Shown in pieces: positions 1 to 8,030 of a DNA stretch of 36,688 nt. The number at the start of each line of letters is the position of its first letter. The stretch's first letter is position 1. The translations under genes were made by a program, and so were the position numbers. The stretch is from Myxococcota bacterium (GTDB lineage Bacteria > Myxococcota_A > UBA9160 > UBA4427). The stretch lies in the NCBI GenBank assembly GCA_029243605.1, contig JAQWRT010000002.1:1-36688 (forward strand). The letters are read 5' to 3'. The notes beneath the pieces were generated by a model, which worked only from the letters and a program-made list of their open reading frames with translations, did no database searches and was not told the DNA's origin.

Positions 1-127
1 CGATGGTCTTGGTCTTCTCGCGAATCTGGTTCATGGCCTCGTCGACGTAGCCGGCCACCTGCTGAAGCCAATCCGCGTCGGCATCGCTCCGAATCTGATA
101 CTCGCGACCCTGAAGCCAAACACCCAC
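1..127 (-). CDS. zapA: Cell division protein ZapA, N-terminal part (runs off window)
   Basis: The minus-strand frame from a GTG at 127 reads VGVWLQGREYQIRSDADADW and continues to the window edge without a stop. This is the N-terminal beta-hairpin and first helix of ZapA, including the family's 'G-x-x-Y-x-I-R-S-D' pattern and a 'V-A-x-Y-V-D-E-x-M' helix. ZapA is a small cytosolic protein that crosslinks FtsZ protofilaments at the division septum. The natural family start, M-S-G-K, lies in the same frame at 142 but is separated from this GTG by a TAG codon (128-130), so the usable start is either this GTG or, with readthrough, the ATG. The upstream coiled-coil gene (368-763) is the usual zapB-like partner. 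Only about 42 codons are visible. Confidence 0.75.
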   Translation of the reverse strand, partial: MGVWLQGREYQIRSDADADWLQQVAGYVDEAMNQIREKTKTI

Positions 128-142
128 CTATTTACCGCTCAT
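128..142 (-). other. In-frame amber codon between ATG and GTG starts of zapA
   Basis: On the minus strand, ATG AGC GGT AAA TAG (142 to 128) runs directly and in frame into the GTG that opens the ZapA frame. A G-rich stretch (TTTGGGGGCC) sits at Shine-Dalgarno distance before the ATG. ZapA proteins commonly begin Met-Ser-x-Lys, so this reads as the ancestral start with codon 5 changed to TAG, for example from CAG or AAG. It could be a sequencing error, a real nonsense change rescued by the GTG, or stop-start reinitiation. Confidence 0.6.
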
Positions 143-190
143 GGTCGGCCCCCAAATCTGAATTGCCTGTGCTCAGGCTAGCTGTCCACT

Positions 191-281
191 ACGTCGGCCT
201 TGTACGTCGGCCTTGCCCGTCGATCTTGTCCGTCGATCTTGTCCGTCGATCTTGCCACTCGTTCCTGCCACTCGGTCGATG
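191..281. repeat. 13-bp tandem repeat array
   Basis: Five clear head-to-tail copies of a 13-base unit occupy 191-255 (ACGTCGGCCTTGT, ACGTCGGCCTTGC, then three of CCGTCGATCTTG[T/C]). Two decayed copies follow to 281. The period is not a multiple of three, which argues against selection on a protein here. The array lies between zapA and the zapB-like gene. Confidence 0.85.
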
Positions 282-285
282 ACGC

Positions 286-375
286 GTCGTCGCTAAGCAA
301 GTCGTCGCTAAGCAAGTCGTCACTAGGCAAGTCGTCGCTAAGCAAGTCGTCACTAGGCAAGTCGTCACTAGGCGC
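286..375. repeat. 15-bp tandem repeat array
   Basis: Six contiguous copies of a 15-base unit, GTCGTC[G/A]CTA[A/G]GC, ending AA except in the last copy (GC), run from 286 to 375. The two variants partly alternate, as expected from slippage or unequal exchange. The last copy overlaps the stop codon of the zapB-like gene. Read on the minus strand in that gene's frame, the units place repeated stop codons (TAG/TGA) after it. In another minus-strand frame the array is open and would encode repeats of Ser-Asp-Asp-Leu. No expression is implied. Confidence 0.9.
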
Positions 376-763
376 GTGAGCGCGCCCTTCCCGCTCGGGG
401 TTTGGCCGAGGGCGCGGCCTTCTTTGCCGAGGAATCCGTGCCTGGGGCCAAAGCCCCATCGAGGCCATCGATCTCGGCGATCAGAGCGCCCAACCGCTCG
501 TGGGTACGTTCGCGGCGCTTACGGAGGTCTTCGACCTCGCTCTCCAGCGCCTGGCTGCGCTCGGTTCGGGCCCTGAGCTCCGTGCGGAGGGCAGCGTTCT
601 CCTGTTGGAGAATCCGGTGAGCATCGACGAGTTCAGTGACGACGATCTCAAGCCTCTCGAAATCGTACTGGGTGGCGTCGAAGAGTTCGGGCCGAGTCTC
701 ATCGGCGACCGACTCTTTGCCCTGCTGGTCTTCGGCCTTCGGGCGAGATGCTCCTGCAGCCAT
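368..763 (-). CDS. ZapB-like coiled-coil cell division protein
   Basis: A 131-residue protein. The start at 763 is chosen because GGGAGGAC precedes the ATG at normal spacing; the frame stays open further upstream but without family-like sequence. Residues about 30-105 form a heptad-rich coiled coil (FERLEIVVTELVDA, LQQENAALRTEL, ALESEVEDLRKRRERTHERL). A basic Ala/Lys/Arg tail follows (AKKAAPSAKPRAGRARSRA). Small coiled-coil genes immediately upstream of zapA are typical of deltaproteobacterial genomes and are usually called ZapB-like, proteins that help organise the Z-ring. Identity rests on the coiled coil plus position, since such sequences have little specific signature. The stop codon lies inside the first unit of a 15-bp repeat array that separates it from zapA. 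Confidence 0.7.
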   Translation of the reverse strand: MAAGASRPKAEDQQGKESVADETRPELFDATQYDFERLEIVVTELVDAHRILQQENAALRTELRARTERSQALESEVEDLRKRRERTHERLGALIAEIDGLDGALAPGTDSSAKKAAPSAKPRAGRARSRA

Positions 764-911
764 GCGTCCTCCCAAGCCTCGTGGACCGCGATCGTACCAC
801 GAACCCCGTGACCTTGGCTCCCGGTTTCGGGGCAACCGGTGATCTTTTCTTACGGGCGGACGCTCTTGCGCCCGGCGGTCCCGGCGATCAACCGAAATTC
901 TCAAGACCCGA

Positions 912-2402
912 TCAGGCCGGCTCGTTGCCCCGGGAATTGCGAGCCTGCAGCCGGGTATCGCCCATCAGGTAATCGTCGACCACACGGGCGGCTTCACGCC
1001 CCTCGGAGATCGCCCAAACCACAAGGGATTGACCCCGGCGGCAGTCCCCGGCGGCAAAAATTCCGGCTTGGCTCGTCGTGTAATCCGACGTATTCGCCGA
1101 AACGTTGCCCCGCCCGTCGTACTCGATCCCCAGATCCTCGAGCAGGCCCTCGTGGACTGGCCCCAGGAATCCCATGGCGAGGAGAACAAGATCCGCATTC
1201 ATCTCGAATTCGCTGCCCGGGACCTCTTCGATCTGGGGCCGGCCGCTGGCATCGGGCTCGCCGAGTCGCACTTGAACCCCATGAATTTTCTGAACCCGTC
1301 CGTTCTCGCCGCTGAGACGTTTTGTCATCATGGCGAATTCCTGGACTCCGCCCTCATCGTGGGAGCTCGAGCTGCGGTACATCATTCGCCACATGGGCCA
1401 GGGGGTCGCATCCGACGGATCTTCCGGGGGACGAGGCAGAAGCTCGATGGACGTAACCGATTGGGCTCCCTGCCTGAGGGATGTGCCCACGCAATCCGAC
1501 CCGGTATCCCCTCCGCCCAGGACGATGACATTTTTGTCCTTGGCCGAGATGGCCACCGAGGGATCGATCTCGTCCCCATGGCAGCGCTTATTCTGCTGGG
1601 GAAGGAAATCCATCGCGTAATGGACGCCCTGAAGTTCTCGCCCCTCGACCGCAAGGTCACGGCCGTGCTCGGCACCCAAACACAGAAGAACCGCGTCGAA
1701 GTTTTTCCTGAGATCGGCTGCGCTGATATCGACACCAACGTTGACCCCGGTCTGGAACGAGACGCCCTCGGCCTTCATCTGCTCGAGCCGAGTATCGATC
1801 AAGCGCTTCTCCATCTTGAACTCGGGTATCCCGTAGCGCAGGAGGCCACCCACTCGGTCGCTCTTCTCGAAGACCGTGACACCGTGTCCCGCTCGGCAAA
1901 GCTGCTGGGCGGCGGCTAGGCCCGCAGGCCCCGATCCCACCACAGCCACCGATCGGCCCGTGCGACGGCTGGGAACCACCGGCTTGATCCAGTCCTCATC
2001 CCAGCCCTTATTCACAATCGCGAGTTCGACGTTCTTGATGGTCACCGCCTCGGCGTTGTAGGCGACGCAGCACGCTTCTTCGCAGGGTGCGGGGCAGATG
2101 CTGCCGGTGAACTCGGGAAAATTATTCGTGGAGTGAAGCCTTGCCAGAGCATCCTCCCACTTGCCCCGATAAACCAGATCATTCCAGTCCGGGATGATAT
2201 TGCCGAGGGGACAGCCGCCCCGGCCCTGGTTCGGGGTGGAACAGAAGGGAATGCCACAGTCCATGCAGCGGGACGCCTGCTTCTGGATCGTCTCCTCGGA
2301 CAGCTCGTAAGCGACCTGCTTCCAATCCTCGAGGCGATCCTCACGGTCGCGGTAGTCCAGCCCCTTGCGGGAAAAATCGAGAAAACCCGTGGGCTTACCC
2401 AT
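912..2402 (-). CDS. gltD: Glutamate synthase (NADPH) small subunit
   Basis: This 496-residue beta subunit of glutamate synthase passes electrons from NADPH through FAD and iron-sulfur clusters to the GltB subunit. Cysteines for the [4Fe-4S] clusters are visible in the N-terminal domain (CMDCGIPFC near residue 46, GGCPLGN, and ICPAPCEEACC). The FAD site is VVGSGPAGLAAAQQL (near 155) and the NADPH site is VIVLGGGDTGSDC (near 300). The C-terminal IFAAGDCRRGQSLVVWAI closes the FAD domain. I choose the ATG at 2402 (MGKPTGFLDF) over an in-frame upstream codon because GGAGG lies about 7 bases before it and because this matches the family N-terminus. It overlaps the end of gltB by 8 bases, so translation is probably coupled. 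Length is normal and all key residues are present. Confidence 0.97.
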   Translation of the reverse strand: MGKPTGFLDFSRKGLDYRDREDRLEDWKQVAYELSEETIQKQASRCMDCGIPFCSTPNQGRGGCPLGNIIPDWNDLVYRGKWEDALARLHSTNNFPEFTGSICPAPCEEACCVAYNAEAVTIKNVELAIVNKGWDEDWIKPVVPSRRTGRSVAVVGSGPAGLAAAQQLCRAGHGVTVFEKSDRVGGLLRYGIPEFKMEKRLIDTRLEQMKAEGVSFQTGVNVGVDISAADLRKNFDAVLLCLGAEHGRDLAVEGRELQGVHYAMDFLPQQNKRCHGDEIDPSVAISAKDKNVIVLGGGDTGSDCVGTSLRQGAQSVTSIELLPRPPEDPSDATPWPMWRMMYRSSSSHDEGGVQEFAMMTKRLSGENGRVQKIHGVQVRLGEPDASGRPQIEEVPGSEFEMNADLVLLAMGFLGPVHEGLLEDLGIEYDGRGNVSANTSDYTTSQAGIFAAGDCRRGQSLVVWAISEGREAARVVDDYLMGDTRLQARNSRGNEPA

Positions 2403-5400
2403 GATCAGCCTCCGCTCCACCCGCCATATCAGCCAGCGCCTGCTTGTATTCCCGGGGAAAGACCTTCACGAATTTGGGCGCCATCTTCTCCCATTTCCGC
2501 AAGATATCGTCGGCGCGCTGGCTCCGGGTCAGCTGGAAATGCTTCCGGAGCATCTGCTGGATGTACTCGACATCCTCTTCATTCAGGGGGTCGAGATCGA
2601 GCATTTCGTTGTTGATCTTCTCGGGAAAATCGCCCGCTTCGTCCAACACGTAAGCGATCCCGCCGCTCATGCCCGCACCGAAATTCCTGCCCGTCGAACC
2701 CAGGACGATGGCCCGCCCGCCGGTCATATACTCGCAGCCGTGCTCGCCGACACCCTCGACAACGGCTTCGGCCCCGCTGTTTCGAACGCAGAAACGTTCA
2801 CCCACGATCCCGTTCAGGAAAGCCTCGCCCCCTGTCGCACCGTAGAGGATCACGTTGCCCGCGATGATATTCTTGGCCGGGTCGAAGCTCGAGTCCTTGG
2901 GAGCCCGAACGATCACCCTGCCCCCGGAAAGTCCCTTGCCCACGTAATCGTTGGCATCTCCGTCCACCGAGATGGTGATGCCCTTGGGCAACCAGGCGGC
3001 CAGGCTCTGGCCGGCCGAGCCCGAGAAGCGGATATTGATCGTGCCATCCGGGAGCCCCTCAAGGCCGTATTTCCGACTCACCTCACAGCCCAGAATCGTG
3101 CCGACGGTCCGGTTGATATTCTCGATGGGGAGGTCAATTTCGACCTTTTCACCGTTTTCCAGCGCCGGCGCCGCGAGTTCCAGGAGGCGGTGATCAAGGG
3201 CGTCCTCGAGCCCGTGGTTCTGGCTTCCCGTGTGATAGACGTCGGCTTCGCCCTGGGGTCTGTGGAAGAGATCCGACAAGTCGACGTGACGGGCCTTCCA
3301 GTGCTGAACGCCTTCTCGCATCACGAATCGCTGGGATTGCCCGATCATCTCGTTCATCGTCTTATAACCGAGCTCGGCCATCAATTGCCTGACCTCCTCG
3401 GCGACGAACATGAAATAACGGACGACGTTCTCCGGGGTGCCCTCGAAGCGCTCCCTCAACTCCTTGCGCTGGGTTGCGATCCCCACCGGACAGGTATTCA
3501 GGTGGCAAACCCGCATCAGCAGGCAGCCCATGGTGACCAGGGGCGCAGTGGAGAATCCGTACTCGTCGGCGCCGAGAAGCGCGCCGATGACAACGTCGCG
3601 TCCAGTCTTGAGACCGCCGTCGACCTGAACCCGGATGCGGCCGCGAAGGTCGTTCATCACGAGGGTCTGCTGGGTCTCGGCCAACCCGATCTCCCAGGGG
3701 CAGCCCGCATACTTAATCGAAGTCTGGGCCGATGCCCCGGTTCCGCCGTCGTTGCCCGAAATCAGGACGAGATCCGACTTACCCTTCGATACTCCCGCCG
3801 CGATCGTTCCCACCCCGGTCTCGGAAACCAGCTTCACGCTGACATTGCCGTAACGGTTCGCGTTCTTGAGGTCGTGGATCAGCTGAGCAAGATCCTCGAT
3901 CGAGTAAATATCGTGATGCGGAGGCGGAGAGGTCAAGCCAACACCGGGCGTCGAATACCGAGTGGCGGCGATGGTCTCGTCCACCTTGTGCCCGGGCAAC
4001 TCGCCGCCCTCTCCGGGCTTGGCGCCCTGAGCGATCTTGATCTGCATTTCCCGGGCGTTCGCCAAGTAGGCGCTGGTCACGCCGAAGCGACCCGATGCGA
4101 TCTGCTTGATCGCGCTATTGCGCGAGTCCCCGTTGGCATCGGGCGTCCAGCGGGCGGGATCCTCGCCGCCTTCTCCGGTATTGCTCCGACCCCCCAGACG
4201 GTTCATGGCGATGGCCAGGGTTTCGTGCGCCTCGGCGGAAATCGAGCCGTAGGACATGGCCCCGGTACAGAAACGTCGCACGATCTCTGTCGCCGGTTCA
4301 ACGTCTTCGAGCGCCACCGGCTCGCGTTGGCTGAAATCGAAATCGAGCAGCCCCCTCAGGGTTCGCATGCTTCGGGCGTCGCCATTCGCGGCGGCAGAGA
4401 ATTCCTGGAAGGTCGCGAAGCTGTCCTGGGCCGTGGCCCGCTGGAGAGTTTCGACGGTGTCCGGGTTGAAAGCGTGTTGCTCGCCGCGCAGACGCCACTG
4501 GTAATGGCCTCCCGGGTCCAACTCGGGATATTCGTATTCTTCGCCGGGGAATCCCCGGGCGTGCCGAATCGCCGCCTCTTGGGCGATCACGTCAAAACCG
4601 ATTCCCGAAATCCTGGAGGGCGTGCCCGCGAAAGCGAGGTCGATGACCTCCTGATTCAGGCCGACGGCCTCGTAGATCTGGGCGCCGCGATAGCTCTGAA
4701 GCGTGGAGATCCCCATCTTCGCGAAAATCTTGAGAAGGCCGAGATCGATGGCCTTCTTGTAGTTCTCAAAGGCCTGCTCGGCGCTCAGATCCTCGGGGAT
4801 ATAGCTGCCGCTCTCGAGCAGGTCGGTTCCGGTTTCAAAGGCCACGTAGGGGTTGATCCCCGCGGCTCCATACCCGATCAAGAGCCCGAAATGGGCCACC
4901 TCCGAGGCGTCGCCGGTCTGAACGATCAGCCCACAGCGGGTTCGACTCTCGGCCTGGATCAGATAATGGTGCACCGCTCCCGTGGCCAGGAGGGAGGGAA
5001 TCGGGGCGAGTTCGGGCGAGATGTCGCGATCCGAAAGGATGACAACGGTCGCCCCTTCGCTCACCGCACGGTGGGCCGCCTCGCACAGGCTCTTCAGCGC
5101 GCCTCGTAGGCCATCGCCGCCATCGGCGACCTTGTAGAGCATCGGAAGCGTCACGCTCTTGAGGCTCGGCGAATCCGATTGGGCAATCGAATCGAGCTCG
5201 GCATTCGAGAGGACCGGGTGGTAGAGACGCAACAGATCCGCGTGCTCGGGAGTCTCCTCGAGCAGGTTCTTCTCTCCGCCCACGGTGGAGTGAAGGGTCA
5301 TCACCGGGCGCTCGCGAATCGAGTCGATGGCCGGGTTGGTGACCTGGGCGAAATGCTGCTTGAAATAATGGAAGAGCGGTCGAGCATGATCCGAGAGACA

Positions 5401-6915
5401 CGCCAGGGCGGCGTCGTCCCCCATGGAGCCCAGGGCTTCCTTGCCGTTGGAAAACATCGGGGCCAACAACATCTTGAGACCTTCGCTCGTGTAGCCAAAT
5501 GCATTCTGGCGCTGGAGCAAGGTCGTGGGTTCTTCTCGCGGGCTCTCATCCGCAGCGGCGCGTCCGAGGGCCTCGAGGGTCAGACGATGGGTCTCGACCC
5601 AGGCGCGGTAGGGCGCCCGGGAGACGTAGCGGTCCTTCAGCTCGGCATCCTCGATGATACGCCCCTCGTCGAGGTCGGCGTAAAAGGTGCGACCCGGCTC
5701 GAGACGACCCTTATGCTCGATTTCCTCGGGCTTGAGGGGGAGCGTGCCCACCTCGGAGCCCATCACCAAGCGGCCGTCCTTGGTCAGGACGTAGCGCGAG
5801 GGCCGGAGCCCGTTGCGATCGAGTACCGCTCCGATCCCGCGACCGTCCGAGAAGGTGATCGAGGCCGGCCCATCCCAGGGCTCCATCATGCACGAGTGGT
5901 ATTCGTAGAAGGCCCGCCGCTCGGGATCCATGTCGTCCTGGTTTTCCCAGGCCTCGGGGATCATCATCATCATGGCGTGGCAGAGGTCTCGGCCCGTCAT
6001 GTGGAGGAATTCAAGGGCATTATCGAATTGCGCCGAATCACTCGCGCCGGCGGTCATCACCGGGAAAACCTTCTGGAGGTCCTCCCCCATCAAATCCGAG
6101 GCCAGGGTGCCTTCCCGGGCGTGCATCCAATTGGCATTCCCGGCCAGGGTGTTGATTTCACCGTTGTGGGCGAGGTAGCGGAAGGGCTGGGCGAGTTCCC
6201 AGGTCGGAAAGGTATTGGTGCTGTAGCGCTGGTGGACCAAGGCGAAGCGCGACTCGAGGTCGGGGGCCGCCAGGTCGGGAAAAAATTCGGGCGTCTGGTG
6301 CGCCAAGAACATGCCCTTGTAGAGCAAGGTCTTGGAGGAGAGGCTCGGGACATGAAAGAGCGCGCCGCGCTCGATCATTGTCTTCTCGCAAAGCCGCCGG
6401 ATGACGTAGAGCTTGCGATCGAAAGAGTCGGAATCCAGACCCTCGGCCGCTCCGATGAAGACCTGTTCGATGGCGGGCATTCCCAGCCGCGCGGTTTCCC
6501 CGATCTTGTCCGGGTCGATGGGCACTTCGCGCCAGCCGATGAGGGATTGCCCCTCCGCCGTCACCACACCGGCCAGGATCTCCTTCTGCCAAGCGCGCTC
6601 GGCGGCGTCGGTGGAAAGAAAGACCAGAGCGGACGCATAGGCGCCATCCGCCGGCAGGCCGAAACCGCATTCGTCGGCGACCCGACGAAGGAAACTGTGG
6701 GGCGTCTGCAGGAGCAGCCCCGCACCGTCCCCGGTCCGCTCGTCCGCACCGGCGGCTCCGCGATGGGTGAGCCGGCAAAGGATGTCGGTCCCCATGGAAA
6801 CAATGTCATGGCTGGCGGGCCGACGAAGATCAGCCACGAAGCCGATACCGCAGGCATCGTGTTCCAAGGCCGGGTCGTAAAGGCCCTCTTTCGGGGGTAA
6901 TCCGAAGTGAGTCAT
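2395..6915 (-). CDS. gltB: Glutamate synthase (NADPH) large subunit
   Basis: This 1506-residue alpha subunit converts glutamine and 2-oxoglutarate into two glutamates in ammonia assimilation. The short propeptide ends before Cys22 (EHDACGIGFVAD), the predicted N-terminal nucleophile of the class II amidotransferase domain (about 22-430). A central domain follows. Next is the FMN-binding synthase domain with GGRSNTGEGGEDP and KPGEGGELPGHKV, then the [3Fe-4S] cysteines in CLLMRVCHLNTCPVGIATQ. A C-terminal GXGXG beta-helix completes the protein. All expected domains are present in order and the length is typical. Start at 6915 (MTHFGLPP) has only a weak ribosome site (CTGGAACG). It is the first gene of gltBD and has a candidate promoter about 145 bases upstream with a structured leader. 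Confidence 0.98.
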   Translation of the reverse strand: MTHFGLPPKEGLYDPALEHDACGIGFVADLRRPASHDIVSMGTDILCRLTHRGAAGADERTGDGAGLLLQTPHSFLRRVADECGFGLPADGAYASALVFLSTDAAERAWQKEILAGVVTAEGQSLIGWREVPIDPDKIGETARLGMPAIEQVFIGAAEGLDSDSFDRKLYVIRRLCEKTMIERGALFHVPSLSSKTLLYKGMFLAHQTPEFFPDLAAPDLESRFALVHQRYSTNTFPTWELAQPFRYLAHNGEINTLAGNANWMHAREGTLASDLMGEDLQKVFPVMTAGASDSAQFDNALEFLHMTGRDLCHAMMMMIPEAWENQDDMDPERRAFYEYHSCMMEPWDGPASITFSDGRGIGAVLDRNGLRPSRYVLTKDGRLVMGSEVGTLPLKPEEIEHKGRLEPGRTFYADLDEGRIIEDAELKDRYVSRAPYRAWVETHRLTLEALGRAAADESPREEPTTLLQRQNAFGYTSEGLKMLLAPMFSNGKEALGSMGDDAALACLSDHARPLFHYFKQHFAQVTNPAIDSIRERPVMTLHSTVGGEKNLLEETPEHADLLRLYHPVLSNAELDSIAQSDSPSLKSVTLPMLYKVADGGDGLRGALKSLCEAAHRAVSEGATVVILSDRDISPELAPIPSLLATGAVHHYLIQAESRTRCGLIVQTGDASEVAHFGLLIGYGAAGINPYVAFETGTDLLESGSYIPEDLSAEQAFENYKKAIDLGLLKIFAKMGISTLQSYRGAQIYEAVGLNQEVIDLAFAGTPSRISGIGFDVIAQEAAIRHARGFPGEEYEYPELDPGGHYQWRLRGEQHAFNPDTVETLQRATAQDSFATFQEFSAAANGDARSMRTLRGLLDFDFSQREPVALEDVEPATEIVRRFCTGAMSYGSISAEAHETLAIAMNRLGGRSNTGEGGEDPARWTPDANGDSRNSAIKQIASGRFGVTSAYLANAREMQIKIAQGAKPGEGGELPGHKVDETIAATRYSTPGVGLTSPPPHHDIYSIEDLAQLIHDLKNANRYGNVSVKLVSETGVGTIAAGVSKGKSDLVLISGNDGGTGASAQTSIKYAGCPWEIGLAETQQTLVMNDLRGRIRVQVDGGLKTGRDVVIGALLGADEYGFSTAPLVTMGCLLMRVCHLNTCPVGIATQRKELRERFEGTPENVVRYFMFVAEEVRQLMAELGYKTMNEMIGQSQRFVMREGVQHWKARHVDLSDLFHRPQGEADVYHTGSQNHGLEDALDHRLLELAAPALENGEKVEIDLPIENINRTVGTILGCEVSRKYGLEGLPDGTINIRFSGSAGQSLAAWLPKGITISVDGDANDYVGKGLSGGRVIVRAPKDSSFDPAKNIIAGNVILYGATGGEAFLNGIVGERFCVRNSGAEAVVEGVGEHGCEYMTGGRAIVLGSTGRNFGAGMSGGIAYVLDEAGDFPEKINNEMLDLDPLNEEDVEYIQQMLRKHFQLTRSQRADDILRKWEKMAPKFVKVFPREYKQALADMAGGAEADHG

Positions 6916-7057
6916 TAAGCGTTCCAGAGGTTGGTTTCAGTCTCTTCGCGAAACCGTGCGATGGTCGGCTCCGTAGCCGCCTTCGGGGGTCCAGCACGAA
7001 CGATGAAGGGTTGAGAGTCCCTAAGTAGTCGCTAAACCTAGGTTTTTTGGATCTGCG
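6916..7057 (-). promoter_or_regulatory. Structured 5' leader of gltBD
   Basis: Between the candidate promoter and the gltB start is a leader of about 135-140 bases without an evident gene. It contains three dyads: AAACCTAGGTTT at 7034-7045, CGGCT-ACGG-AGCCG at 6966-6979, and GGTTTC/GAAACC at 6933-6955. The last sits just upstream of the weak ribosome-binding region. Such an arrangement could control translation or early termination in response to nitrogen status. No known glutamine riboswitch core was recognised. Confidence 0.4.
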
Positions 7058-7086
7058 ACACTATTATACTGGCCGCTCGATGTCAA
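7058..7086 (-). promoter_or_regulatory. Candidate sigma70 promoter for gltBD
   Basis: On the minus strand a perfect TTGACA (7086-7081) is followed 17 bases later by TAGTGT (7063-7058), which keeps the three most conserved -10 positions. A perfect TATAAT also lies here (7068-7063), but only 12 bases from the TTGACA, too close for a standard pair. Either reading puts the transcription start near 7050-7057. This is the only strong promoter-like block in the gap between gltB and the GDPD gene. Confidence 0.55.
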
Positions 7087-7139
7087 GCTGTACGGGCGGG
7101 TGCAAAAAGTCCCACTCCGTGTTTCTAGGGAGGAGCCCC

Positions 7140-7895
7140 TCAGCCTGAACCCGCCGAGGAACCGTCGACCACCCCCCGCATCCGGTCGGGTCGATTGGTG
7201 AAGAGGCCGTCGATCTTTCGGGCGATGAGGGTCTCCATCACCTCGGTTTCGTCGACGGTGTAGGCGTAGACCGCGCACCCCGCGGCGTGAGCTTCCCCGA
7301 TCAAATCCTCGCTGGCCAGGAGAAAATGTGGATTCACCGCCTCGGCGCCAACCCTGCCCGCCCGCTCCAGAATATTGCGGGGCTCGGGCTGTCGCGGATC
7401 CACCAAGACGGCCAGCCGCGCTCGGGGCGAGAGCCCGCGAAGTTCTTCGAGAATCGCGTCGTCGAAACAGGAGAACAGCGTTTTATCGAGAAGGCCTCGA
7501 CGCTCCACCTCCGCCAGGGTGGCCGCCGGAAGCCCGGGATAGGCTCCGTCGCTTCCCCGCTTGAACTCGAGATTGAAGGGAACCTTTGCGCCGAACTCGT
7601 CGAGAACCTCATCGAGGGTGGGGATCTGTGTCGGTTCGGATTTTCCGCCGGAGGCATCCAGGGCCCTGAGTTCGGCCAGACTCCAGTCGCCGACGACCCC
7701 CTCGGCACCCAAGCGCCCCAGTTCGGCATCGTGGGTGATCACGATGGCCCCGTCTCGGCTCAGGTGCAGATCGACCTCGATCATGTCCGCGCGCTGCTCC
7801 AGCGCCAGGGCATACGCCGGCCGAGTATTCTCGGGTCGGTAGGCCGAAGCGCCCCGATGGGCGATGACCAGGGGCGGAACCGGCTTCAGGGGCAC
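7140..7895 (-). CDS. Glycerophosphodiester phosphodiesterase
   Basis: A 251-residue TIM-barrel enzyme that hydrolyses glycerophosphodiesters (deacylated phospholipids) to glycerol 3-phosphate and an alcohol. Catalytic and metal-binding motifs are complete: IAHRGASAYRPENT near the N-terminus, then EVDLHLSRDGAIVITHD, and NLEFKRG further on. There is no signal peptide, so it is probably cytosolic (UgpQ-like). Start choice: an ATG at 7901 has AAGGAG directly abutting it with no spacer. The GTG at 7895 lies 6 bases after AAGGAG and is the better start; the two differ by two residues. It is transcribed away from the SDR gene at 8031. The open frame extends far upstream on this strand, but that stretch is antisense to the SDR gene and not part of the protein. 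Confidence 0.93.
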   Translation of the reverse strand: MPLKPVPPLVIAHRGASAYRPENTRPAYALALEQRADMIEVDLHLSRDGAIVITHDAELGRLGAEGVVGDWSLAELRALDASGGKSEPTQIPTLDEVLDEFGAKVPFNLEFKRGSDGAYPGLPAATLAEVERRGLLDKTLFSCFDDAILEELRGLSPRARLAVLVDPRQPEPRNILERAGRVGAEAVNPHFLLASEDLIGEAHAAGCAVYAYTVDETEVMETLIARKIDGLFTNRPDRMRGVVDGSSAGSG

Positions 7896-8030
7896 GCGCA
7901 TCTCCTTGTCCGAGGTATGGGTCAGCCGCCGATCCGCGGGGCGCCCGGCCGGTGCCTGGCGAGTAGTCTCATGGCGGGGGGAACAAGTTATCATGAGCCC
8001 CGAGACAACGTGGATTTCGGGGAGGAAAAG

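Noticed and set aside
286..375. CRISPR array at the 15-bp repeats
   Set aside because: The units are contiguous, with no spacers, and far too short.
821..850. Hairpin CCGGTT/AACCGG followed by a T-rich run on the plus strand, as a terminator
   Set aside because: The adjacent genes are transcribed on the minus strand. No plus-strand transcript is evident, and the short stem with a 7-base loop is weak.
2365..6900. Long plus-strand open frames (914 and 573 codons) covering gltB
   Set aside because: They are exactly antisense to gltB, whose domains and motifs are complete. Their translations lack recognisable family motifs and reflect the codon bias of GC-rich DNA.
6916..7050. glnA-type glutamine riboswitch in the gltB leader
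   Set aside because: A CGTTCGTG...GGACCCCCGAAGG stretch vaguely recalls it, but the conserved GGAAGUAGG-type core is missing. A covariance-model search would be needed to change this view.
7095..7139. Rho-independent terminator between GDPD and the gltBD promoter
   Set aside because: A CTCC/GGAG stem precedes ACTTTTTG on the minus strand, but only four pairs form and the loop is long, so support is insufficient.
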